64,000 bases of DNA. Source: Citrobacter amalonaticus. GTDB taxonomy: Bacteria; Pseudomonadota; Gammaproteobacteria; Enterobacterales; Enterobacteriaceae. Made by a program: the position numbers and the translations under genes. Under the pieces are notes generated by a model. The model was not told where the DNA came from. It made no database searches and saw nothing but the letters and a program-made list of their open reading frames with translations. Below are positions 12,566 to 21,372 of this stretch, piece by piece (position 1 is the stretch's first letter; every line of letters begins with the position of its first letter). The stretch spans positions 264,961 to 328,960 of the forward strand of contig NZ_JAGTXM010000002.1 in assembly GCF_018252635.1 (NCBI RefSeq). The letters run 5' to 3'.

Positions 12566-13148
12566 GCCTAATCTCATTCTTGCCTCCACATCACCCTGGC
12601 GCCGCGCCCTGCTGGAAAAACTGGCGATGCCCTTTGAATGCGCGGCCCCTGAGGTAGACGAAACGCCGATGCCCGCAGAGAGTCCTCGCCATTTAGTCAA
12701 CCGTCTGGCGCAAGAGAAAGCCCAATCGCTGGCTCACCGCTTTCCGTCACATCTTATTATTGGTTCCGATCAGGTGTGTGTACTGGATGGAGAAATCACC
12801 GGTAAGCCATTAACAGAAGAGAAAGCCTGTCAACAGTTGGCCAAAGCCAGCGGTAATATCATTACGTTCTATACCGGTCTGGCGCTGTATAACTCCGCGA
12901 CGGGACATTTACAGACCGAGGTAGAGCCCTTTGACGTTCACTTCCGCCATCTCAGCGAAACGGAAATTGAAGACTATGTGCGCAAAGAACGCCCACTGCA
13001 CTGCGCAGGGAGTTTTAAAAGCGAAGGACTAGGAATTGCGCTCTTTGAACGATTAGAGGGGCGCGACCCGAACACACTGATTGGTTTACCGCTGATCGCG
13101 CTGTGTCAGATGTTACGTCGGGAAGAGATGAACCCGCTGAAAGCATAA
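12564..13148 (+). CDS. yceF: Maf-family nucleotide pyrophosphatase (m7GTP type)
   Basis: House-cleaning pyrophosphatase of the Maf family. The E. coli YceF prefers 7-methyl-GTP and hydrolyses it to the monophosphate. It has 194 residues. [15 protein letters not shown] at the N-terminus and [13 protein letters not shown] with the catalytic aspartate near residue 70 are diagnostic. It is transcribed away from yceD and ends at a REP-rich gap facing rluC. Confidence 0.93.
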   Translation: MPNLILASTSPWRRALLEKLAMPFECAAPEVDETPMPAESPRHLVNRLAQEKAQSLAHRFPSHLIIGSDQVCVLDGEITGKPLTEEKACQQLAKASGNIITFYTGLALYNSATGHLQTEVEPFDVHFRHLSETEIEDYVRKERPLHCAGSFKSEGLGIALFERLEGRDPNTLIGLPLIALCQMLRREEMNPLKA

Positions 13149-13158
13149 CCGTGTCTTG

Positions 13159-13231
13159 CCTGATGGCGCTACGCTTATCAGGCCTACCCATGATTTGTAG
13201 GCCTGACAAGTGGCATTCGCGGCAATCAGGC
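13159..13231. repeat. REP/BIME element between yceF and rluC
   Basis: Two inverted REP-like units, GCCTGATGGCGCTACGCTTA... and its mirrored partner GTAGGCCTGACAAG..., lie tail to tail with a short spacer. The second unit runs into the last codon and stop of rluC. It lies between convergent genes, the usual place for a BIME, and may stabilise mRNA 3' ends. Confidence 0.75.
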
Positions 13232-14179
13232 GGGTTTACGTAACGCCTGCAAGCAACACTTCAACTGATCGTCCATCGGCGCTTCAATACGCAGCACCTC
13301 TCCCGTTCCCGGATGGGTAAATTTCAGCGCCGCCGCGTGCAGGAAAAGACGGGTCAAACCGGTTCCCGCCAGTTGCTTATCGAACTCACGGTCGCCATAG
13401 CGATCGTCAAAAGCAATAGGATGACCCGCATACTGCGTGTGCACGCGAATCTGGTGCGTACGGCCCGTCACCGGGCTACAGCGAACCAGCGTGGCAAACG
13501 CGTAACGTTCTTCTACCTTAAAGCGCGTTTCAGACGGTTTGCCTTCCTGGTTCACTCGCACAATACGCTCGCCGCTTTGCAGGATGTTTTTCAACAACGG
13601 TGCCTGTACGGTTTTGACATGCGACTGCCATTGTCCGCGCACGAGGGCGAGATAATCTTTCTGCATCCCCTTCTCGCGCAACTGCTCATGCAGCGAACGC
13701 AGTGCTGAACGTTTCTTCGCGACCAACAGCACGCCCGACGTATCGCGGTCAAGACGGTGTACCAGCTCAAGAAAACGCGCCTCAGGACGCAACGCCCGTA
13801 ACCCTTCGATCACACCAAAGCTTAACCCGCTGCCGCCATGCACAGCGGTTCCCGACGGCTTGTTCAGCACCAGGATATGGTCGTCTTCATAAAGGATAAC
13901 GTCCGCCAGCGCCGCCACTTTTTGCAGATGCGGTGAAACGGCCTCTTCTTCACGTTCCGCCACGCGAACAGGCGGAATACGCACTTCATCACCCGCTTCC
14001 AGTTTGTATTCGGGTTTAATGCGTTTTTTATTCACCCGCACTTCGCCTTTACGCAAAATGCGATAAATCATACTTTTCGGCACGCCTTTAAGCTGCGTGC
14101 GCAAAAAGTTATCAATGCGTTGCCCCGCTTCGTCAGCAGTAATAGCAACCATTCTTACGGATGGAGTCTCTGTTTTCAT
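13226..14179 (-). CDS. rluC: 23S rRNA pseudouridine(955/2504/2580) synthase
   Basis: Makes three pseudouridines in 23S rRNA. From ATG 14179 (MKTETPSVRMVAI) it has 317 residues. An N-terminal S4 RNA-binding domain (about residues 15-75, with ILRKGEVRVNKKRIK) is followed by the RsuA/RluA catalytic domain, in which the catalytic aspartate lies in HRLDRDTSGVLLVAK. An in-frame ATG 26 codons upstream exists but adds a lysine-rich extension absent from the family. It diverges from rne; the 572-bp gap holds the rne leader. Confidence 0.96.
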   Translation of the reverse strand: MKTETPSVRMVAITADEAGQRIDNFLRTQLKGVPKSMIYRILRKGEVRVNKKRIKPEYKLEAGDEVRIPPVRVAEREEEAVSPHLQKVAALADVILYEDDHILVLNKPSGTAVHGGSGLSFGVIEGLRALRPEARFLELVHRLDRDTSGVLLVAKKRSALRSLHEQLREKGMQKDYLALVRGQWQSHVKTVQAPLLKNILQSGERIVRVNQEGKPSETRFKVEERYAFATLVRCSPVTGRTHQIRVHTQYAGHPIAFDDRYGDREFDKQLAGTGLTRLFLHAAALKFTHPGTGEVLRIEAPMDDQLKCCLQALRKPA

Positions 14180-14380
14180 GGGGGCCGATTCTAAATAGCC
14201 GTAAGGATTAGCGCCACTCATTTTTCTATGCTTATATTTATCTTTATCCTTCTTCACTCACATGCTTCATGACTGATTTGGTGGTTATTAAACCAATCAC
14301 CGGGCATAAGTGAAAAAACTGTGAGTAAGCGGGTGATAAATGGTAAAAGTCATCTTGCTATAACAAGGTTAGCAGTGGAA

Positions 14381-14751
14381 TAATGTCACCGTTTCCGTGC
14401 TGAATCTTGTTAAAACAAGGAATTTTACGGAAAGACCCATTTTGTCCGGACGATCATCCACGCAGCAATGGCGTAAGACGTATTGATCTTTCAGACAGTT
14501 AGCGGGCTGCGGGTTGCAGTCCTTACCGGTAGATCGGATCTTCTCTGGAGAGTAATACCCAGGCGGTTCCCCTGATAATTGCGCTGTGTTTCCGTATGAA
14601 ACGCAGGCAACCGACACTCTGCGCCTCTTTGAGCTGACGATAACCGTGAGGTTGGCGACGCGAATAGACACGAGGCCATCGGTTCACACCCGGAAAGGCA
14701 ATACTCTGCCCGCAGCTTAGTCGTCAATGTAAGAATAATGAGTAAGTTACG
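14381..14751 (+). promoter_or_regulatory. rne promoter and long 5' leader
   Basis: The 572 bp between rluC and rne contain no convincing gene. A -10-like TAATGT at 14381-14386 lies about 365 bp before the rne start, matching the 361-nt leader of E. coli rne. In E. coli, hairpins in this leader bind RNase E and let the enzyme shorten its own mRNA. Several inverted repeats are present here (for example around 14515-14560). The remaining part, 14180-14380, probably holds the rluC promoter. Confidence 0.6.
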
Positions 14752-17700
14752 ATGAAAAGAATGTTAATCAACGCAACTCAGCAGGAAGAGTTGCGTGTTG
14801 CCCTTGTAGATGGGCAGCGTCTGTACGACCTGGATATTGAAAGTCCTGGACATGAACAGAAAAAAGCGAACATCTATAAAGGCAAAATTACCCGTATTGA
14901 ACCGAGTCTGGAAGCCGCTTTTGTTGATTACGGCGCTGAACGTCACGGTTTCCTCCCGTTAAAAGAAATTGCCCGCGAATATTTCCCAGCCAATTATAAC
15001 GCTCATGGTCGTCCTAACATCAAAGATGTGCTGCGCGAAGGCCAGGAAGTTATCGTGCAGATTGATAAAGAAGAACGCGGCAACAAAGGCGCTGCGCTGA
15101 CCACCTTTATCAGCCTGGCGGGCAGCTATCTGGTTCTGATGCCAAACAACCCGCGTGCAGGCGGTATTTCTCGTCGCATTGAAGGCGATGACCGTACCGA
15201 ACTGAAAGAAGCGCTGGCCAGTCTTGAGCTGCCAGATGGCATGGGTCTTATCGTACGTACTGCGGGTGTAGGCAAATCTGCCGAAGCGCTGCAGTGGGAC
15301 TTAAGCTTCCGTCTGAAACACTGGGAAGCCATTCAGAAAGCCGCTGAAAGCCGCCCTGCTCCGTTCCTGATCCACCAGGAAAGCAATGTGATTGTTCGCG
15401 CCTTCCGCGACTATCTGCGTCAGGATATCGGTGAAATCCTTATCGATAACCCGAAAGTGCTCGAACTGGCGCGTCAGCATATCGCCGCGTTGGGTCGTCC
15501 GGATTTCAGTAGCAAAATCAAGCTCTACACCGGTGAAATCCCGCTGTTCAGCCACTATCAGATCGAGTCACAGATTGAATCCGCCTTCCAGCGTGAAGTG
15601 CGTCTGCCTTCCGGTGGCTCCATCGTTATCGACAGCACCGAAGCGTTAACCGCCATCGACATCAACTCCGCTCGCGCAACACGCGGCGGCGATATCGAAG
15701 AAACCGCGTTTAACACCAATCTGGAAGCGGCTGATGAAATCGCCCGTCAGTTGCGCCTGCGCGACCTCGGCGGCCTGATCGTCATCGATTTCATCGACAT
15801 GACCCCGGTACGCCACCAGCGTGCGGTGGAAAACCGCCTACGCGAAGCGGTTCGTCAGGATCGTGCGCGTATCCAGATCAGCCATATTTCTCGCTTCGGC
15901 CTGCTGGAAATGTCCCGTCAGCGCCTGAGCCCGTCGTTGGGCGAGTCCAGCCATCACGTCTGCCCACGCTGTAGCGGTACCGGCACCGTGCGTGATAACG
16001 AGTCGCTGTCCCTGTCTATTCTGCGTCTGATTGAAGAAGAAGCGCTGAAAGAGAATACTCAGGAAGTTCACGCGATTGTACCTGTGCCGATTGCGTCCTA
16101 TCTGCTCAACGAAAAACGTACAGCCGTTAATGCGATTGAAACCCGTCAGGATGGCGTGCGCTGTGTGATCGTACCAAACGATCAAATGGAAACGCCGCAC
16201 TACTCTGTCCTGCGCGTCCGTAAAGGTGAAGAGACCCCGACCCTGAGCTACATGCTGCCGAAGCTGCATGAAGAGGCGATGGCGTTACCGTCTGAAGAAG
16301 AGTTCGCCGAGCGTAAGCGTCCAGAGCAGCCAGCGCTTGCCACCTTCGCGATGCCAGAAGTTCCGCCTGCGCCAACACCTGCTGAACCGCCGGTGAAAGC
16401 CGCTGCGCCGAAGGCCGCCGTTGCGCCAGCCGCCCCTGCGGAGCCGGGTCTGTTGAGCCGTTTCTTAAGTGCCCTGAAATCGCTGTTCAGCGGTAGTGAA
16501 GAAGTGAAACCAGCCGAGCAACCTGCGCCGAAAGCCGCAGAAAAGCCGGAGCGTCAGCAGGATCGCCGTAAACGTCAGAACAACCGTCGTGACCGTAACG
16601 ATCGCAACGAGCGTCGTGATAACCGCGACAGCCGTGGTGAACGTTCTGAGAGTGGTGAAAATCGCGACGAGAATCGTCGCAACCGCCGTAATGCCCAACA
16701 GAATGCCGAAAACCGTGATAACCGTCAGCCATCAACTGATGTAGCGGATAAGGCGAAGTCGGGTGATGAACAGCAGCAGCCGCGTCGCGAACGTAACCGC
16801 CGTCGCAATGAAGATAAACGTCAGGCGCAGCAGGAAGTGAAGGCGCTGAATCTTGACGAACAGCAGACAGCTGAGACCGAACAGGAAGAGCGCGTTCGTC
16901 AGGCCCAACCGCGCCGTAAACAGCGTCAGTTGAACCAGAAAGTGCGTTACGACGACAAGGTCTCCGACGTGGAAGGGGTAGAAACTGCAACCACGGAATC
17001 GAACGTTGTCGAACCGATCGCAGCACAAGCTGCACCGGCACAAAGCACTGAACTGGTGAAAGTTCCTCTGCCTGTCGTGACAGAAGCGACTTCTGAGCAG
17101 GATGACAATGGTGAAGCGCGTGATAACGGTGGCATGCCGCGCCGTTCTCGTCGTTCCCCACGCCATCTGCGTGTGAGCGGCCAGCGTCGTCGTCGTTATC
17201 GTGACGAACGTTACCCGTTGCAGTCGCCGATGCCGCTGACAGTTGCCTGCGCTTCGCCAGAAATGGCGTCTGGCAAAGTGTGGATCCGCTACCCGGTGGC
17301 ACGTCCTCAGGATGCACAGCCTGAAGCACAAGAAATCGAACAGGTGCAGGTACAACCGGCAGTGACCGAACCGCAAGTCATTGCTGCTGCCGTTGAAACC
17401 GTTGCCGCAGTCGAACCGAACGTTGAAACTGTCGTTGAAACGGTGGCTGAAGCGCCCGTTCAGGCTGAAGCAGTGGTTGAAACCACCCATCCGGAAGTGA
17501 TTGCCACCCCGGTTGTTGAGCAACCGCAGGTAATTGACGATGCCGATGTCCCTGTCGCTGAAGAAGTTGCCGCACAGGCGGAACCCATCGCTGAGCCCCA
17601 GGAAATTGCTCCGGTGATTGAAGAGACGTCTGCAGTCGTCGCGGTAGAACCTGAAACAGTGGCGGTAGAACCTGAAGTGGTTGCCGAGCCTGAAGTGGTT

Positions 17701-18042
17701 GCCGAAACTGAAGTGGTTGCCGAGACTGAAATCGTTGCAGAGCCGGTTGAGGCGCCTGTGGTTGTTGAAGAAGCAACAACACCTGAGCTGGTCGCTGAAG
17801 CCGTCGACGTTGCACCGGTCGCAGAACCCGCAGCGCCGGTCGCGGTGGAACCTGTTGCTGAGCACAGCCACGCAACCGCACCGATGACCCGCGCGCCAGC
17901 GCCGGCATACGTGCCGGAAGCGCCGCGACACAGTGACTGGCAGCGCCCTGCTTTCGCTTTTGAGGGCAAAGGTGCCGCAGGCGGTCACAGCGCTACGCAT
18001 CATGCCTCCGCTGGACCGACCCGTCCTCAGCCTGTCGAGTAA
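14752..18042 (+). CDS. rne: Ribonuclease E
   Basis: Essential endoribonuclease and scaffold of the RNA degradosome, attached to the inner membrane. It has 1096 residues against about 1061 in E. coli. It comprises the S1 domain (about 37-120), the DNase I-like catalytic core with metal-binding aspartates in TAIDINSA and LIVIDFIDM, and the zinc-link [11 protein letters not shown] long disordered C-terminal half includes an arginine-rich RNA-binding region (about 600-680) and a second arginine patch [15 protein letters not shown]. The extra length lies mostly in an acidic Val/Glu/Ala-rich tail before the conserved C-terminus that in E. coli binds PNPase. The tail contains four 18-bp tandem repeats (17671-17742). 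Confidence 0.97.
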   Translation: MKRMLINATQQEELRVALVDGQRLYDLDIESPGHEQKKANIYKGKITRIEPSLEAAFVDYGAERHGFLPLKEIAREYFPANYNAHGRPNIKDVLREGQEVIVQIDKEERGNKGAALTTFISLAGSYLVLMPNNPRAGGISRRIEGDDRTELKEALASLELPDGMGLIVRTAGVGKSAEALQWDLSFRLKHWEAIQKAAESRPAPFLIHQESNVIVRAFRDYLRQDIGEILIDNPKVLELARQHIAALGRPDFSSKIKLYTGEIPLFSHYQIESQIESAFQREVRLPSGGSIVIDSTEALTAIDINSARATRGGDIEETAFNTNLEAADEIARQLRLRDLGGLIVIDFIDMTPVRHQRAVENRLREAVRQDRARIQISHISRFGLLEMSRQRLSPSLGESSHHVCPRCSGTGTVRDNESLSLSILRLIEEEALKENTQEVHAIVPVPIASYLLNEKRTAVNAIETRQDGVRCVIVPNDQMETPHYSVLRVRKGEETPTLSYMLPKLHEEAMALPSEEEFAERKRPEQPALATFAMPEVPPAPTPAEPPVKAAAPKAAVAPAAPAEPGLLSRFLSALKSLFSGSEEVKPAEQPAPKAAEKPERQQDRRKRQNNRRDRNDRNERRDNRDSRGERSESGENRDENRRNRRNAQQNAENRDNRQPSTDVADKAKSGDEQQQPRRERNRRRNEDKRQAQQEVKALNLDEQQTAETEQEERVRQAQPRRKQRQLNQKVRYDDKVSDVEGVETATTESNVVEPIAAQAAPAQSTELVKVPLPVVTEATSEQDDNGEARDNGGMPRRSRRSPRHLRVSGQRRRRYRDERYPLQSPMPLTVACASPEMASGKVWIRYPVARPQDAQPEAQEIEQVQVQPAVTEPQVIAAAVETVAAVEPNVETVVETVAEAPVQAEAVVETTHPEVIATPVVEQPQVIDDADVPVAEEVAAQAEPIAEPQEIAPVIEETSAVVAVEPETVAVEPEVVAEPEVVAETEVVAETEIVAEPVEAPVVVEEATTPELVAEAVDVAPVAEPAAPVAVEPVAEHSHATAPMTRAPAPAYVPEAPRHSDWQRPAFAFEGKGAAGGHSATHHASAGPTRPQPVE
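17671..17742 (+). repeat. 18-bp tandem repeats in the rne tail
   Basis: Four near-identical 18-bp units, (C/A)CTGAAGTGGTTGCCGAG-like, encode (P/T)EVVAE four times, with only a few substitutions in the last unit. This is a copy-number-variable type of repeat within the disordered acidic segment. Confidence 0.85.
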
Positions 18043-18055
18043 AATCGATAGCGTA

Positions 18056-18084
18056 AAAAGCCGACCTCCGGGTCGGCTTTTTTA
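18056..18084 (+). terminator. Rho-independent terminator after rne
   Basis: A 12-bp stem AAAAAGCCGACC/GGTCGGCTTTTT with a TCCG loop is followed by further T residues, 13 bp after the rne stop. The A-run on the other side makes it usable by the convergent LysR gene as well, whose stop codon (18082) falls within it. Confidence 0.9.
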
Positions 18085-19017
18085 TTCCCCTTCCGGTCTG
18101 CGCATTCCCGCAAGCTCAGGCATCACCGCTTTCATCAGCTCCAGAAACTTACGCAATCGCGTGGGGTAGTAACGCGCCCACGGGTAAACCAGATGCACCG
18201 GCAACGGCGCGGCCTGCCAGTCTGGAACCAGTTCGATCAGTCGCCCCTGCGCGATATCCTCACTCACTGTCCAGCTTGATACAAGCACTACGCCCAGCCC
18301 CGCCAGCGCGGCGTTTCGCGCAACGTAAATACTGTCTGTGCTCAGACGAGGCGTAATCGGGAACGTCACCGGTTCCCGGCTGTACTGATGGCTGAGCGAG
18401 ACGTTGTGTTGATAGAAGGTGTTGACGGCAATCCAGGGCAGGGACGACAGCTGTTCTGGCGACGCGATCGTTGTAAATTGCGCCAGCAACGCCGGTGTAG
18501 CGACCACACTACGCGGCACTTCCGCTAACAGCACAGAAACCGTTGCCGGATCGACCTCCGCGCCGACGCGGATCGCGCAGTCAATATTATCGCTGAGAAA
18601 ATCGACTGTCTTATCATTGAGCATCCACTCCACCGACAGATTGGGATAGCGTGCTAAAAAACTCAGTAATGGCGTAAGAAGCTGCTGCTGACCAAAGGCA
18701 TGGGGAGCCCGCACCCGCAACATCCCGACAGGTTCATCGTCGGCAACGTTAAGCCCGTCCTCCAGCGCCAGCCAGGCGTCAATAATGTGTTTGGCATGCT
18801 GATAACCCCGCTCTCCATCATCCGTAAGCTTCATCGCATGGGTAGTGCGTAATACCAACTTCACCCCTAACATGGCTTCCAGTGACTGCAAGCGACGGCT
18901 GATCGTCGCCTGGGTGGTATTGAGTTGCCGGGCTGCGGCGGATAGCGACCCTGCTTCTACAATGCGCACAAACGTACGCATCAGTTCGACCCTGTCTATA
19001 CGCTCTGTTTTTATCAT
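18082..19017 (-). CDS. LysR-family transcriptional regulator
   Basis: A DNA-binding regulator of unknown ligand. From ATG 19017 it has 311 residues, typical for LysR proteins. The N-terminal winged helix-turn-helix reads VEAGSLSAAARQLNTTQATISRRLQSLE and is followed by a periplasmic-binding-protein-like effector domain. Alternative starts are ATG 19032 and ATG 18981; the latter has an AGGG eight bases upstream. It is divergent from an MFS transporter gene with about 110 bp between them, the classic arrangement for a LysR regulator controlling its neighbour. I do not recall it at this site in E. coli K-12. No E. coli ortholog is assigned. Confidence 0.88.
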   Translation of the reverse strand: MIKTERIDRVELMRTFVRIVEAGSLSAAARQLNTTQATISRRLQSLEAMLGVKLVLRTTHAMKLTDDGERGYQHAKHIIDAWLALEDGLNVADDEPVGMLRVRAPHAFGQQQLLTPLLSFLARYPNLSVEWMLNDKTVDFLSDNIDCAIRVGAEVDPATVSVLLAEVPRSVVATPALLAQFTTIASPEQLSSLPWIAVNTFYQHNVSLSHQYSREPVTFPITPRLSTDSIYVARNAALAGLGVVLVSSWTVSEDIAQGRLIELVPDWQAAPLPVHLVYPWARYYPTRLRKFLELMKAVMPELAGMRRPEGE

Positions 19018-19030
19018 TTTCAAAATGCTC

Positions 19031-19045
19031 ATACGTAATACGTAT
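19031..19045. promoter_or_regulatory. Palindromic putative LysR operator
   Basis: A perfect 15-bp inverted repeat, ATACGTAATACGTAT, lies in the gap between the divergent LysR and MFS genes and fits the T-N11-A form of LysR sites. It overlaps the most upstream possible LysR start codon (19032), which argues for one of the downstream starts. Binding by this regulator is inferred from position only. Confidence 0.5.
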
Positions 19046-19127
19046 AACTGTTTTACCACTACGCCTGCTACCAGACTATCGCCCGGCAGAGAAAAATAAC
19101 CGCACACCGATGATTGAGGATTTTGAA

Positions 19128-20321
19128 ATGCACACACCGTCACGCTGGCTCATCTTTGTTCTGGCATTGGGCGCAGGTTTTAGCGTCGCCGCCATTTACT
19201 ATGCACAACCGTTATTACCGTTAATGGGGGCCGAGTTGGCACTCAGCATCACTGGCATGGGGCTGGTACCTACATTAACGCAGGCTGGCTATGCGTTAGG
19301 GATCCTGTTTTTATTGCCGCTCGGGGACCGTTACGATAGGCGCAAGCTCATTGTGCTGAAAAGCGCAGCGCTCGCCTTGCTGCTTCTGGCCTTTAGCGTC
19401 ACCGGCCAGGTACATTCTTTACTGACAGTTAGCCTGTTGATTGGGATGGCAGCCACGATGGCACAAGACATCGTCCCGGCAGCGGCCATTCTCGCCCAGG
19501 AAGGTAAACAAGGGAAAACGGTCGGGACGGTGATGACCGGCCTGCTGCTGGGTATTTTGCTGTCTCGCACGGTGAGTGGTCTGGTCGGAGAAACCTTTGG
19601 CTGGCGGGAAATGTATCAACTTGCCGCGCTCAGTATCGCGCTGGTTGGCGTGTTGCTGTGGAAAGTCCTGCCCACGTTTGCCACCCATTCCACGTTGAGT
19701 TACCCCGCGCTAATGGTGAGCCTGGCGCAGTTATGGCGTCACTACCCGGCTCTGCGTCGTGCCGCCCTGGCTCAGGGGTTTCTGTCCATCGCGTTCAGCG
19801 CATTCTGGTCAACGTTAGCCGTCATGCTTGCGGAGCATTATCAATTGGGCAGCGCCGTCGCAGGTGCATTTGGTATCGCCGGGGCCGCCGGCGCGCTGGC
19901 CGCCCCGTTAGCAGGCCATCTGGCGGATAAGATGGGAGCAGAAAAAGTGACGCAACTGGGTGCGCTATTGGTGACCGTCTCTTTTGCGCTGATGTTTCTA
20001 CTCCCCGCCTTACCCGTTCACGGTCAGTGGGGGCTAATTGCACTCTCCGCCGTCGGGTTTGACCTGGGACTGCAATCAAGCCTGGTGGCGCACCAGAACC
20101 TGGTGTATAGCCTGGCGCCGCAGGCAAGGGCTCGTCTGAACGCACTCTTGTTCAGCGTTGTATTTATCGGCATGGCGCTGGGCTCAGTGCTCGGCAGTCA
20201 GGTCTACACGCAGGCGAACTGGCAAGGCGTCGTCACGCTGGCCACCCTTAGTGGTGCCATTGCGCTGGCCATCAGACTGGCGGGAAAGCATTCATCTGCC
20301 CATCAGCAAGTTAACGTGTAA
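19128..20321 (+). CDS. MFS transporter
   Basis: Inner-membrane major facilitator with about 12 predicted membrane segments over 397 residues. The motif A loop GDRYDRRKL lies after the second segment and a related loop, ADKMGAEK, in the second half. The start at ATG 19128 has GAGG eight bases upstream; an in-frame ATG at 19110 contains that ribosome-binding site and is unlikely. The substrate is unknown; the family includes drug and sugar exporters. It is divergent from the LysR gene and probably under its control. It converges on flgL across the terminator at 20334-20363. Confidence 0.88.
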   Translation: MHTPSRWLIFVLALGAGFSVAAIYYAQPLLPLMGAELALSITGMGLVPTLTQAGYALGILFLLPLGDRYDRRKLIVLKSAALALLLLAFSVTGQVHSLLTVSLLIGMAATMAQDIVPAAAILAQEGKQGKTVGTVMTGLLLGILLSRTVSGLVGETFGWREMYQLAALSIALVGVLLWKVLPTFATHSTLSYPALMVSLAQLWRHYPALRRAALAQGFLSIAFSAFWSTLAVMLAEHYQLGSAVAGAFGIAGAAGALAAPLAGHLADKMGAEKVTQLGALLVTVSFALMFLLPALPVHGQWGLIALSAVGFDLGLQSSLVAHQNLVYSLAPQARARLNALLFSVVFIGMALGSVLGSQVYTQANWQGVVTLATLSGAIALAIRLAGKHSSAHQQVNV

Positions 20322-20327
20322 CCGGCA

Positions 20328-20404
20328 AAAAAATGCCCGCTCCGGGGTGAGAGGGAGCGGGCAGACAAAACATACCCAGTTTCATGATATGTTTCAAAGT
20401 GGTA
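20328..20404 (-). ncRNA. flgL 3' UTR, candidate FlgO-type small RNA
   Basis: In E. coli the flgL 3' UTR yields FlgO, an Hfq-bound small RNA made from sigma-28 transcripts. The corresponding segment here is 77 nt from the flgL stop to a strong terminator followed by seven T. Position and terminator fit; sequence identity to FlgO could not be judged and processing is inferred. Confidence 0.35.
20334..20363 (-). terminator. Rho-independent terminator after flgL
   Basis: A perfect 10-bp GC-rich stem TGCCCGCTCC/GGAGCGGGCA with a 10-base loop is followed on the minus strand by TTTTTTT. It also stands 12 bp beyond the MFS stop, so it may insulate both converging units. Confidence 0.9.
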
Positions 20405-21358
20405 TTAGCGGTTGAGCTGGAACAGCGACATCCCCTGCATATCAGTAAAGGCTTTATAGGATGCCTGGAGCGCCGCCTGCTGCATAACGTACGATGAAAT
20501 GGCCGCGTTCCAGTCCACATCCACCAGATTACTCATCTGTTGCGTTTGTCCTAATGCACGATCGGTGCCGAGCGAGTCCAGTGCACTCAGTTCACTCAGT
20601 TGGGTACCCAGTTCTGCACGCACGCTCAGCACATTATTGAGCGAGTTCTTCAGACCGCGGTTAGTTTTATCAATCACCGCTTTCGCCTGCTCTTTCAGCG
20701 TTTCATCGTCACCCACCGGCGATTTCAGTGAGTCAATCGCTGAATCCAGCATTCTGAACAGGTTGGTTTCGGACGTTCCGTTGTTGGGTTCTGGCACCGC
20801 ATTACTGGTGATCGTGTTGAAAATTTTATCGCCGGTGTGGCCGATGACCATCGAGCGGGAGGCATCCACCTGCTGAGTGATGTTATCCGTACCGCCGTTG
20901 TAGGTACCGTCAGCCTGCGCAAACGGGGCCGTTTCCGTTTTAAAACCGGCAAAAATATAGCGTCCGTTACCATCGGTACTGTTTGCCAGGTTCATCAACT
21001 GATCGCGGATCCCCTGTAAGTCAGTCGCCAGCGAGGCGCGGTCATCGTCACTCAGCGTTCCGTTACCGGCGCTGACGATTTTTTCCTGTGCGTTCTGAAT
21101 TGCGGTTGTCACCTGACTCAGTACGTTCTCTTCCAGCGAAACCTTCTGCGTGGCGAAGGTTCGCGCCAGGGCAAACTGGCTGTTCTCCGCCTGCGCCTGT
21201 GACAAGACCACGGCCTGCGAGGCGGCGATGGGATCGTCAGACGGATTGATCACCCGCTTCCCCGTCGACATCTGCTCACCGTATTTCATCCATTCCGCCT
21301 GGGAATTGGTAATGCCGCGCATGTTCTGCTGATACATCATTTGGGTACTGATACGCAT
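20405..21358 (-). CDS. flgL: Flagellar hook-filament junction protein FlgL
   Basis: Second hook-associated protein (HAP3), secreted through the flagellar export apparatus and placed between FlgK and the filament. It has 317 residues, the E. coli length, with flagellin-like helical ends (MRISTQMMYQQNM at the N-terminus; AALQASYKAFTDMQGMSLF at the C-terminus). It follows flgK by 14 bp and ends at a strong terminator. Confidence 0.97.
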   Translation of the reverse strand: MRISTQMMYQQNMRGITNSQAEWMKYGEQMSTGKRVINPSDDPIAASQAVVLSQAQAENSQFALARTFATQKVSLEENVLSQVTTAIQNAQEKIVSAGNGTLSDDDRASLATDLQGIRDQLMNLANSTDGNGRYIFAGFKTETAPFAQADGTYNGGTDNITQQVDASRSMVIGHTGDKIFNTITSNAVPEPNNGTSETNLFRMLDSAIDSLKSPVGDDETLKEQAKAVIDKTNRGLKNSLNNVLSVRAELGTQLSELSALDSLGTDRALGQTQQMSNLVDVDWNAAISSYVMQQAALQASYKAFTDMQGMSLFQLNR

Positions 21359-21372
21359 CGTTTCCTGCTCCC

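Noticed and set aside
14369-14727. Open frames antisense to the rne leader (YceQ-like position)
   Set aside because: They overlap the rne untranslated leader and have no clear ribosome-binding site or known domain; E. coli yceQ at this place is itself doubtful.
16732-18003. 423-codon open frame antisense to rne
   Set aside because: It mirrors the Glu/Val/Ala-rich and Arg-rich codons of RNase E, giving Cys/His/Arg-rich nonsense without family features; a shadow of a skewed coding strand.
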